From the NCBI GenBank assembly GCA_963803845.1, contig CAWDNZ010000004.1, positions 868,001-932,000 on the forward strand: a stretch of DNA of 64,000 nt, in the 5' to 3' direction. The notes beneath the pieces are model-generated. The model worked only from the letters and a program-made list of their open reading frames with translations. It ran no database searches and was not told the origin of the DNA. The position numbers were made by a program, and so were the translations under genes. How positions within the stretch are numbered: the stretch's first letter is position 1; the number at the start of each line of letters is the position of its first letter. Positions 16,983 through 28,900 of the stretch are shown piece by piece. The stretch comes from JABDIY01 sp963803845. Its GTDB lineage: Bacteria > Actinomycetota > Acidimicrobiia > Acidimicrobiales > SZUA-35.

Positions 16983-19900
16983 AGCCAACTCCAGTGTGGA
17001 TGCCGGGTTTGTTTCTCCGGCCACGATCGGGAACTTCGTCTGGGACGACCTCGACGGCGACGGCTTCCAGGACCTTTTCGAACCGGGGCTCGCCGGCGTG
17101 ACCGTGCAACTTCTGCAAGGCGGGACCGTGGTGCAGACCACCACATCAGCCGCGGACGGGTCGTACGCCTTCACTGCCGCTCCGGGTACCTACTCCGTCA
17201 ACTTCGGCACGATCGGAACATACGAACTCACCGCTCAAGACGCCACCGGCGCCGATGCTTTCGATTCCGATGCCAACCCGTCCACCGGCGATACCGATCC
17301 GTTCACCGTGACCTCGGGCCAGACCCAGGACACGATCGACGCTGGCCTAGTGGCACCGGCCTCGATCGGTGACACCGTCTTCTTCGACACCAACGGCGAC
17401 GGCCTCTCCACCGGCGAACCCGGTGTGCCTGGTGTGGCCGTCGAACTGCTCCAGGGTGGCTCGGTTATCGCTACCACTACCACCGACGGCAGTGGCAACT
17501 ATGCCTTCACCGGGTTGGCGCCGGGTGACTACACCATCCAGCTTCCGGGAGCGGGTCTTGTCTTTGCTACCGCTAATGCCGGTGCTGATGACACCCTCGA
17601 TTCCGACGTCGATCCGACGGGACTGTCCGGCCCGGTCACACTGATCTCGGCCCAGAACGACACCAGCATCGATGCCGGTGTTCTGCCATCCACTATCAGC
17701 AACTTCGTTTGGCTCGACGACAACGGCAACGGACTACAGGATGGTGGCGAGCCGGGCCTTGACGGCGTGACCGTCGAGCTGCTCGATGGCGCCGGTGGTC
17801 TTGTGGCCACCACCACGACCACGAGCGGAGGGCTGTACTCGTTCGGTCTACTCCTGCCCGGAACGTACGAAATCAGCATCACGTTCCCCCTCGATCATGT
17901 GGCAACCACACAGACGGCAGGTTCCGACGTTTCGATTGACTCCAATGTCGACGCCGCAGGTGACACGGGAACGTTTGTCCTCGCCGGCAATTCCGACGAC
18001 GACAGCATCGACGCCGGACTCTATGTTCTGGCTTCGGTCGGCAACTTCGTCTGGGACGATCTAGATGGTGATGGAATCCAGGATGCCGGTGAGCCCGGCA
18101 TCGAGAACGTACTGGTAGAGCTACGCGATTCCGGTGGTGTGCTCGTCACCACCGATACCACCGATGCCTCGGGCATCTACGGGATGACCGGTCTGATTCC
18201 GGGTGACTACACGGTCACGTTTGTTACTCCGGCTGGCTCTAGCCCCACGATCGCTAACGCTGGTTCGGATGACTTGCTTGACTCCGATATCGATGCGGGC
18301 GGCGTGGCGTCCATACAGCTTCTCTCCGGGTCGAGCTTGGTTGGCCTGGACGCTGGCTTTGTTGCGCCTGGCTCGATCGGCAACTTCGTGTTCACCGACG
18401 TCAACGGCAACGGGATCCAGGATTCCGGTGAGCCAGGTATCGCAGGTGTCACCGTTGGCCTGGTTAAGGGCGGCAGTGTTGTCGACACCACGACCACCAA
18501 TGCCAGTGGCCTGTATTCATTCTCTCCGGGTCCTGGCAACTATTCGGTGCAGTTCACGGCTCCAGCGGGGTATGTGTTCACGACGACCGATGCCGGTGCG
18601 GACGACGCGCTGGATTCCGATGCGGACGCTTCGGGCCAAACGGGCAGCTATGTCATGCCCAGTGGGGCTAGCAACGATTCGATTGATGCTGGTTTGTTTG
18701 AGCTGGTGTCGGTTGGTGACTTTGTGTTTGATGATTTGGATGCTGACGGTGTTCAGGATGCCGGTGAGCCCGGCGTTGATGGTGTTGCCGTTTCGATCAC
18801 TGGCCCGTCGGGGACGTTGTCCACTACGACTTCTGGTGGTGGGGCGTACAGCTTCGCGAATCTGATTCCGGGTGATTACACCCTCACGTTCACAGCCCCT
18901 GCTGGGGCAGCACCCACGGCAACAGACGCTGGGTCCGACGATGCGTTGGACTCCGATATTGATGGCACTGGTTCGGTGACCGTCACGTTGGCGTCGGGTG
19001 ATGCCATCACCAGTGTGGATGCCGGGTTTGTCTCTCCGGCCACGATCGGGAACTTCGTCTGGGACGACCTCGACGGCGACGGTGTCCAGGGTTCCGGTGA
19101 GCCCGGCATCGGTGGTGTCTCAGTCGAACTCGTGAATTCCGGTGGCACCACGATCGATACCACCACCACCAGCGGCACCGGTTCCTACCAATTCACCAAT
19201 GTTGCACCCGGCACCTACACCGTGAGGTTCACGCCCACCGCTTCCTACCGGTTCACGGGGCAGGCCTTGGGCGGCGATGGCAATGTGGACTCCGACCCGG
19301 ACCCGACCACCGGCGAATCCGACCCCTTCACCGTGACCTCGGGCGAAGTCGTCGATTTCATCGATGCAGGCCTCCTGGCCGATGCGTCAATCGGTGACCT
19401 TGTCTTCCTGGACGGCAATGACGACGGGATCCAGGATTCCGGCGAGCCCGGCGCGCCCGACATCACTGTGGAGTTGCTGGATGGCGCCGGCACGGTCATC
19501 GGAACCGTCCAGACCGCCAGCGATGGCACCTATTCGTTCGGTGGCCTGAACCCTGGTTCCTATCGGGTTCGGGTGCCCGGCGCAGGTCGGATTTTCTCGC
19601 CCCAGGACGTTGGCGCCGACGACACGATCGATTCCGACGTGGACGCCAGCGGCATAACCGACCCGATCGTGGTCATCTCCGGTCAGGCTGACGACTCGGT
19701 CGACATTGGGTTGCCCGTGGGCAGTATCGGTGACCTTGTGTGGCTGGACAACGTGGGCGACGGGGAGCTGGATGGCAGCGAAACTGGCATCGACGGGGTG
19801 ACCGTTGAACTAATCCAAGGCGGATCGGTCATTGCCACCACCACGACTGCTGGCGGCGGTTTCTACCTCTTCGATCTCCTTCTTCCCGGCGACTACCAGG

Positions 19901-22900
19901 TGCAGGTCACCGCTCCGGTCGGGTATGTGTTCACCGGTCAGGGCCAGGGTGGGGATCCAACGAATGACTCCGACGTTGACAGCAGCGGTCTGACCGATGT
20001 CATCACCGTCACCTCCGCCGATGATCTCACCGTGGCCGATGCTGGTCTGTTCCAGACCACGTCGATCAGCGACTTCGTGTGGGACGACCTCAACGGTAAC
20101 GGTATCCAGGATGCCGGTGAGCCCGGAATTGATGGCGTTGACATCGAGCTGCGCGACTCAGATGGCGTGCTCGTTGACACCCAGACCACCACCGGCGGCG
20201 GTCTGTATGCGTTCACCGACCTCAACCCTGGAACCTACACCCTTACCTTCACCGCTCCGGCGGGGGCCGCCCCCACCGGGCGCGACGTGGGCGGCGATGA
20301 TTCGGTGGACTCTGACATCACCGGCGCAGGCGTGGTCAGCGTGACGCTCAACTCGGGTGAATCGCCGGACACCGTTGATGCCGGTTACGTCACCACCGCC
20401 ACGCTTGGCAACTTCGTGTGGGACGATCTGAATGGCGATGGTGTGCAGGATGCCGGTGAGCCCGGCGTCGGCGGCGTCCTGGTCGAATTGCTGAACGGAG
20501 CGGGCACACCGGTCACCAGCGTGGTGACCGCCGCTGATGGTAGCTACACCCTCGCGGGCGTCTTCCCCGGCACCTACACGATGCGCTTCACTGCCCCGGC
20601 CGGAACAAGCTTTACCACCGCCGACGTGGGTAGCGATGATGCGGTCGATTCCGATCCCGTTGCGGTACCGGCCACCAATCTCGGTGTTACCTCAGCCTTT
20701 ACCGTTCAGTCCGGTGACACGATCACTTCGATCGACGCCGGCCTGTTGTTCGGCGCCACGATCGGCGACTTCGTCTTCAATGACCTCGACACCGATGGCA
20801 TTCAGGATGCCGGTGAGCCTGGGGTTGATGGCGTTGTCGTGCAGTTGCTTTCTGGAGCGACCGTGGTGGCGAGCACCACCACCTCCGGGGGTGGCTTATA
20901 CAGCTTCACAAATGTTGTCCCCGGCACGTACACCATCCAGGTGGTGCTTCCGGTCGACGCCACGCCCACCACGGCCGACGTCGGTGCCGATGATGCCGTC
21001 GATTCGGATATCGATAGTTCCGGCGCCGTGACCGTGAGCGTCGCCTCTGGCGCAACTGTTGACACGATCGATGCCGGACTGGTCTTCCCCGGCTCCATTG
21101 GTGACTTCGTCTTCGAGGACATCGATGGCGACGGCATTCAGGATGCCGGTGAGCCCGGCGTCGGCGGCATCGCCGTGAATCTGCTGGATGATTCGGGCAC
21201 CCAGATCGCTACCACTACCACAGCTGGAGACGGCTCCTATTCCTTCGCCGGTCTCACGCCTGGTGACTATCAGATCGAGTTCGTCCCCAGTGGCGTCTAC
21301 GGCCTGGCCCCGCAGGACTCCGGCAGCGACGACGCTCTTGACTCCGACGCCGATCCCAGCACTGGGCGAACCGCGGTCTTCACCCTGCTTTCGGGCGAGG
21401 CGATCGACCATGTGGATGCCGGTGTGATCGCCGGTGGCTCTATTGGTGATCGCGTCTTCTTCGACGCCAACGGCAACGGAATCGACGATGGCGAGCCTGG
21501 TGTACCCGGCGCCACAATTGAACTTCTCAACGGCAGTGGCACCGTGGTGGGAACCACAACCACCGATGCCAACGGTAACTACACATTCGGTGGGCTAACC
21601 CCGAACCTCTACTCGATCAGGGTCACGAACCCGGGCGTGGTCTTCACCACCGCCAACGTGGGAGCTGACGACGACGTAGACAGTGATGCCGACGCCACTG
21701 GCACCACCAACCCCGTCTTCCTCACCTCTGGCCTGGTGATCACCAACCTCGACGTCGGCGTGTTGCCCTCGAGCATCAGTGATTTCGTCTTCACCGATAC
21801 CAACGGCAATGGTCTTCAGGATGCTGGCGAGCCCGGCCTCGCTGGGGTCACCGTGGAACTGCTCGACGGTGCCGGAGCCCTGATCGCTACCATGACCACT
21901 TCGGCCGGTGGCCTCTATTCGTTCGGTCTGCTCCTGCCCGGAACCTATGAGGTGAGCGTTTCGCTCCCCGCCGGTTTCGTGGCGACCGCTCAGACCGCTG
22001 GCACCGACACAGCGATCGACTCCAATATTGACGCCTCTGGCGACTCGGGCACATTCACTCTGGCCGGCAACACTACCGACGACAGCATCGACGCCGGTCT
22101 TTTCCAGCGCGCCACGCTTGGCGACACCATCTTCGTGGACCTGAACGATGATGGCCTTCAGACCTTCGGCGAACCCGGGGTCGACGGACTGACGGTAAAC
22201 CTGCTCCAGGGCGGTTCCGCCGTAGCCACTACTGTCACGGCGGGCGGCGGGCTCTACAGCTTCACCGGCCTCACCCCGGGCGACTATGCCATCGAAGTGG
22301 TGGCACCCGGCTTCACCTTCGTTGCCCTCGACGTCGGGAGCGACGACGCTCTGGACTCCGATGTGGACGCCAGCGGCGTTAGCGTCGCAATCTCCCTGGT
22401 CTCCGGCGAAACCAACACCACGATTGATGCCGGTGTTGCCCCTTCCACCATCGGTGATCTGGTATTCGACGATCTCAACGGAAACGGCATCCAAAATGGC
22501 CCGGACGCTGGCATCGATGGAGTGGTAGTGAACCTGTTGGACGACGGCGGCAATGTGATCGCCACCACCACAACAGCAGGCGGCGGCCTCTACAGCTTCA
22601 CCGTTGCCCCCGGGACCTACGAGATCGAATTCGTTCCGTCATCCGGGACTACATTCGCGGCGACCAATGTGGGGAGTGACGACGCTCTGGATAGTGACGC
22701 CGACCAGACCACCGGCCGTACCGGCCCGATAGTGGTCACCGGTTCGGCGGGAATCGATACCGTGGATGCTGGCCTCATCACCCCCGCCACCTTGGGCGAC
22801 CTCGTCTGGCAGGACCTCAATGGCGATGGCGTGCGCGATGCCGGTGAACCCGGCCTCGATGACATCACCATCAATCTCGTCGATAGCGGAGGAGCAGTTA

Positions 22901-25900
22901 TCGACTCCCAGGTAACCGCCGGGGGCGGTCTCTATGACTTCACCGGCGTAGCGCCCGGCACGTACACCGTAGACGTGGTCTCGGTACCCAGCGGCTACGT
23001 CCTTACGACCACCGAACCACTCAGCGGCTTGACTGTCATCTCCGGTCAGGATTACAACGCTGCCGACTTCGGCTATCAGCCCACCGGTTCAATATCAATA
23101 GTGAAGGACCCCGCCACCCAGGATGTGGTGGTCGACGGAACGGCGAACTTCACCATCACGTTGACCAATACGGGAAGCTCTACCCTTGGGAACGTCAGTG
23201 TGAGCGATCTGTTGGCACCCGACTGTAACCAGACGTTCGCCACCATGGCTCCTGGCGCGGTAGAGACGGTCTCCTGTTCACTGTCACCGGTCACGGCCGA
23301 CTTCACCAACACCGCCAGCGTCTCGGCCACGGGTCCCGGCGGGATCAGCGTGACGGATACAGACACGGCCGAGGTAACGGTCCTGGTTCCCGGTGTAGAA
23401 ATCCAGAAGACCCCGGACACCCAGACCGTCGTGGTCAACGGTTCCGCTGACTTTACGATCACGGTTACGAACACTGGCGACACCGCACTGACTGCGGTCA
23501 CCGTGTCCGATCCGTCTGCTCCAGGCTGTGACCTGGCGATTGGTGATCTGGCCGTCGGGGCGGATTCGACCCACACATGTTCCCTGAGCGGTGTGACGTC
23601 GGACTTCACGAACACAGCATCTGTTTCGGCGCTTGACCCGATCGGCAACTTCACCGGCGACACCGACACTGCATTTGTCGATGTCATCACCCCGGGGGTA
23701 ACGATCTCCAAGACCCCCGACACCCAGAGCGTGGCCCCGAACGGAACGGCGAACTTCACCATCACCGTCACAAACACCGGAGATGCCGACCTAAGCAACG
23801 TGACGGTAAGTGATCCGCTCAGCCCGGACTGCGGCTCCGTGGTCGGATTGCTGGCCGTAGGCGCCAGTTCGTCTTACGCCTGCTCGCTCACCAACGTGAC
23901 AAGCGGTTTCACCAACACAGCTACGGTGACCGCCCAAGACCCGACCGGCGGTTCGGTATCCGATAGCGACACCGCCGAGGTCCTGCTCCTCGCTCCTTCG
24001 GTTGGCATTGCGAAGAACACCACAACACCGACGATCGTCAGCGGTGGTGTCGCTACCTTCAGCATCACCGTCACAAACAACGGTGACGCCCCCCTCAATA
24101 CGATCTCGGTCTCCGATCCGATCGCCCCGCTGTGTGACACCACTATCGCCACCCTGGCCGTGGGCGAGTTTTCCACCTACACGTGTAATTCCGAGGTGGC
24201 CACGGCGGACTTCACCAACACCGCCGACGTGACGGCGTACGACCCGGTGGGCAATGAGCTCACCGCCAGCGACACCGCCGATGTCGCCGTGATCAACCCC
24301 GGTATCCAGATCGTCAAGGACCCCGCCAGCCAGGGAGTTGCGCCCGGTGGCACCGCCAACTTCACGATCACGGTGAGCAATACCGGAGACTCCGTCTTGA
24401 GTAATGTGGTCGTGAGCGACCCGCAGGTCCCAGCCTGTGACTTCACCGTGGCCAGTCTCGCTGCCGGTGCCGACGCCCAGATCACCTGCTCGCTCACCGG
24501 AGTGACCGCCAGCTTCACGAACACCGCCAGCGTCTCCGCAACCGACGAAAGCGGTGCGACAGTGTCCGCCAGCGACACCGCCTTCGTGCAGACTCTCTCG
24601 CCGAGGATTTCGATAACGAAGGCCCCTGCAACACAGCAGATCCAAAACGGTGGCACCGCCACGTTCTCGATCACCGTAGCGAACACCGGCGACGCTGACC
24701 TCACGAACGTTGCGGTCAGCGATCCCTTGGCACCGAACTGTGACACGACCATCGCCCAGCTGCTCATCGGTCAATCCCAGACCTACACTTGCGACCTCGC
24801 CGGTGTTGCTGTCGACTTCACAAACACCGCCAGCGTGAGCAGCGAGGATCCTGCCGGCAATGTGGTGAGCGATAGCGACACCGCCGACGTGGACGTGATC
24901 AACCCGTCCATCTCGATAGCCAAAACCCCCGACGCTCAAGACGTGCTTCCTGACGGTACGGCGACATTCACCATCACTGTCACCAACACCGGCGACGTGC
25001 CGCTCACCGGCGTGACGGTGAGCGACCCACTGTCGGCCAGCTGCAACAACAGCATTGGCGGGATGGCGGTAGCCGAGGTGGTTACCTACACGTGCACCCG
25101 AACCAACGTGACCGGAGACTTCACGAACACCGCCAGCGTCACGGGGACCGACCCGATCTCGGGCACCGTCAACGATAGTGACGCCGCCGACGTCACCATG
25201 ATCGTCCCCGGTATCACGATCGAGAAGACCACCAGCACTCCCCAGGTGGTTGTCGGGGGCGACGCCACGTTCACCATCACGGTGACCAACAGCGGCACGG
25301 CACCACTGGATCCGGTTGTCGTCTCCGATGCGCAAGCGCCTGATTGTGCCCGAAACCTCGGTGCCATGGTCGCCGGTGCTGTCGTAAGTTATGACTGCAC
25401 CCTTAACGGGGTCCTCGGTGACTTCACAAACTCGGCCACCGCTACCGGTACCGACGCTTCAGGAAGCGACGTGACGAGCACAGACACCGTCGCTGTGGAT
25501 GCGATCTCCCCGGAGATCCTGGTGTCCAAGACCCCAAACAGCCAGTCCGTGATCGTTAACGGTGGGGCCACCTTCACGATCACGGTCACCAACGTTGGCG
25601 ACGTACCACTGACCGACGTGACCGTTTCCGATCCACTCGCTCCCAACTGTGACAGCGTCATCGGTGACCTGCCAGCCAATACATCAACCAGCTATGACTG
25701 CACGCTGTCGCCGATAACGGGCGACTTCACCAACACGGCGGACGTGAGCGGTACGCATCCGGTCTCCGGCCCGGTCCAGTCCAGCGATTCTGCCGACGTC
25801 ACCGTGCTTACTCCCGGGGTGAACATCACCAAGACCGCCAGTACGCCCACCGTTCGCTACGGATCGGACGCAACGTTCGACATTCTTGTCACCAACTCGG

Positions 25901-28900
25901 GCCAGACCGACCTGGAGAACGTAACCGTCAGCGACCCGGTGGCACCTGACTGCGACCGCACCTTTGCCTTCATCGCCCTTGGCGCAAACGAGTCCTACAC
26001 CTGCACGCTGACAAATGTCACCGGTCCCGTTACCAACACCGCCACCGTGAATGCACAGGACTCCGTTGGCAACACGGTCTCCAGCAGCGACAACGCAACC
26101 GTCGACGTGATCGACCCCGCTATCGGTATCGCTAAGACACCGGATCTCCAGCAGCTTCTTTCCGGGGAGACCGCCACATTCTCCATCACGGTCACCAATC
26201 AGGGCGACGTCGCGCTCTCGGCTATCAACGTGACCGATGCGGCCAGTCCCAACTGTGATCAAGGCGTGCCGGACCTCGCTCCGGGTGAGGACTTCACCTA
26301 CACCTGCACACTCGACAATGTTGCGTCCGATTTCACCAATACCGCCGTGGTTGACGCAACAGATCCGCTGGCGCTATCTGTCAGCGCATCCGATGACGCT
26401 CTGGTGGATGTGGTCAACCCGGGCATCGACATTCAGAAGACCCCGGACACCCAGATGGTTCTGGACGGTGGCGTCGCCACGTTCACGCTCACGGTCACGA
26501 ACAACGGCGATCAGGACATCACCGACGCCACTATTTCGGACCCGGCTGCCCCGCTATGTGATGTGGTATCAACAGGTCCGATTGCCGTAGGCGGAACCTT
26601 CTCGATCACGTGTGACTCGCCGGCCCTGACCGATGACATCGTGAACGTCGCAACCGTGGACGGAAGCGACGTTCTTGGGAACCCCGTCTCGGCATCCGAC
26701 GACGCTGCGGTGGACGTGATCCACCCTGGCATCAGCGTGGACAAGACCCCCGATGCGCAGGCCGTCGTGGTCAATGGCACCGCCAATTTCGTGATCACGG
26801 TTGCCAACACCGGCGACGTTGACCTCGCCAACGTCACCGTCTCAGACCCACAAGCTCCAAACTGTGACGCGGTGATTCCGCTACTCACGGCTGGAACGTC
26901 GACCACCATCAACTGCTCGCTCTCACCAGTGCCAGCGGACTTCACCAACACCGTCGATGTCATCGGAACCGACCCGTTGGGCAATGACTTGACCGCCAGC
27001 GACACCGCCGATGTCACCGTACTAGCACCCGGACTCACCGTCTCCAAGGGCCCGGACTATCAGGTGATCCCAGTAAACGGTGACGCCACATTCACCATCA
27101 CGGTCACGAACTCCGGACAAACCCCGCTCGCCAACGTGGTGTTGGACGACCCGCTTTCGCCCGTGTGCAACAACACCATCGCGGCTCTTACTGTTGGCGA
27201 GACCGCCAGCTACGGCTGCACGGTCACCGCAGTTGCCTCGGACTTCAACAACGTGATTACCGCTACCGCCACAGATCCGGTGGGAGGAACGGTAACCAGT
27301 TCTGACGACGCCATAGTTGACGTTATTGCTCCGGCGATCAGTATCGAAAAGACTCCGGACACCCAGACCATCCTTGCCGGCAGCGATGCCACGTTCACCA
27401 TCACGGTGACCAATATCGGGGACGTAGCCCTCACCGGCGCCACCGTCACCGACCCGGCCACACCGGCCTGTGACCTACTCATCGGGGACCTCGCTCCCGG
27501 AGCTGATTCCATCCACACCTGCATCCTGACAGGGGTTGCGGCGTCCTTCACGAACCAGGCCGACGTTACAGCTTCCGATCCGGCCGGCGGAACGGTCACC
27601 GACTCCGACACCGGCGATGTTGTGGCCACCCAGATCGGATCGGTCACCGGGCTGGTATTCCTGGACGCCGATGCCGACACCGTGTTCAACAACAGCGACA
27701 CGTTACTCAGCAACGTGCAGGTGAACCTGGCTGACGGTACGGGCAACATATTCGCATCCACAACTACCCAAGCGGACGGCTCCTATACCTTCCTCGACGT
27801 TCCCGTTGGGGATTACACCGTCGACGTTGTCGACAATGATCCCAACATTCCGGTCGGCAGTATTCTCACCACCGGCAACGATCCTCAGCCCGTGACCGTG
27901 ACGGCCAACACCCAGACCGCCGGTTCCGATGTTGGATTCGCTCCGCCCTCAGTCCTCACCGGCCGAGCGTTCAACGACGCCGATAGCAACGGCGTGGACG
28001 ACGGTGAGCCCGGTGTTGGGGCAGTGACGGTAAATGCGTGGCGTGATACCACCGGTGACGGAACGCCGGACACCGTGATTGCGACCACCCAGACCGCCCC
28101 CGATGGCACCTGGACAGTTGACGCACTCCTCGCTGGCACCTACGCCGTCGAGTACGTGACGCCTCCGGGACAAGTTGTCACGTTGCAGGACGTCGGGGGC
28201 GACGACACCGTCGATTCCGACATCGATCCCATCACGGGCTTCACTGCTGTGATCGCCCTCGCAACCGATACCACCTTGGGTGACCTGGACGCTGGCTACT
28301 TCCCGCCGGCCACCATTGGCGATCTGGTGTTCTCCGATGCAGATGGCAACGGGATCTTCGACGGTAGCGAAGTTGGTCAGGGTGGCGTCAACGTTGTAGC
28401 CACCTGGGGCGGACCCGACGGCACGCTCGGCAACGGCGACGACCAGACCTTCAGTGCAACATCTGCTTCAGACGGCTCCTACCAGCTCGCCGGATTGCCC
28501 GGTGGCGTCTACTCGATCGAAGTGATCGAGCCGCTGGGCTCAACGGTGACCACTGGCAACGATCCGATCCAGATCACGCTGCCCACCGGCGCAGTGAACA
28601 ACGATATTGACTTTGGCCTCGACGGAAATGGTGTGGTCGGCGGGTCTGTCTACGTGGACATCAACAATGACGGCATCAAGGACGTTGGAGAGGCCGGTGT
28701 GGAAGACGTGGTAGTCACCCTCGTGGGTAACGACACCGACGGAGTTGCCGTGTCCCTGAGCACCACCACCGACATCAACGGTGACTACGCCTTCGCCAAC
28801 CTCAATGGCGGCACGTACACCATCACCGAGGCCCAGCCGGGTGCGTTCTTGGATGGAATAGACACCGTCGGTACCGCCGGCGGCGACAACTCGGTCAATG

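Larger units (their letters stand above)
11245..23082 (+). repeat. Tandem array of about 35 SdrD-B-like repeats
   Basis: About 35 consecutive units of roughly 338 bp (113 residues). Each begins with a G[DN]FVWDD-like strand, a D-x-[ND]-x-DG-x-x-D loop and EPG, then VTVELL, a TTTT strand, GxYSF, PG-x-Y and ends with a DALDSD-x-D acidic loop and IDAG. The acidic loops fit Ca2+ binding. I saw no cysteine in these units. Most copies are diverged; two are identical in part (see 16659 and 18679). Confidence 0.9.

Noticed and set aside
23791..25335. 514-codon minus-strand open frame opposite the two-cysteine repeats
   Set aside because: It repeats with the same period as the plus-strand units and has no recognisable domain, so it is a mirror of the repeat array.
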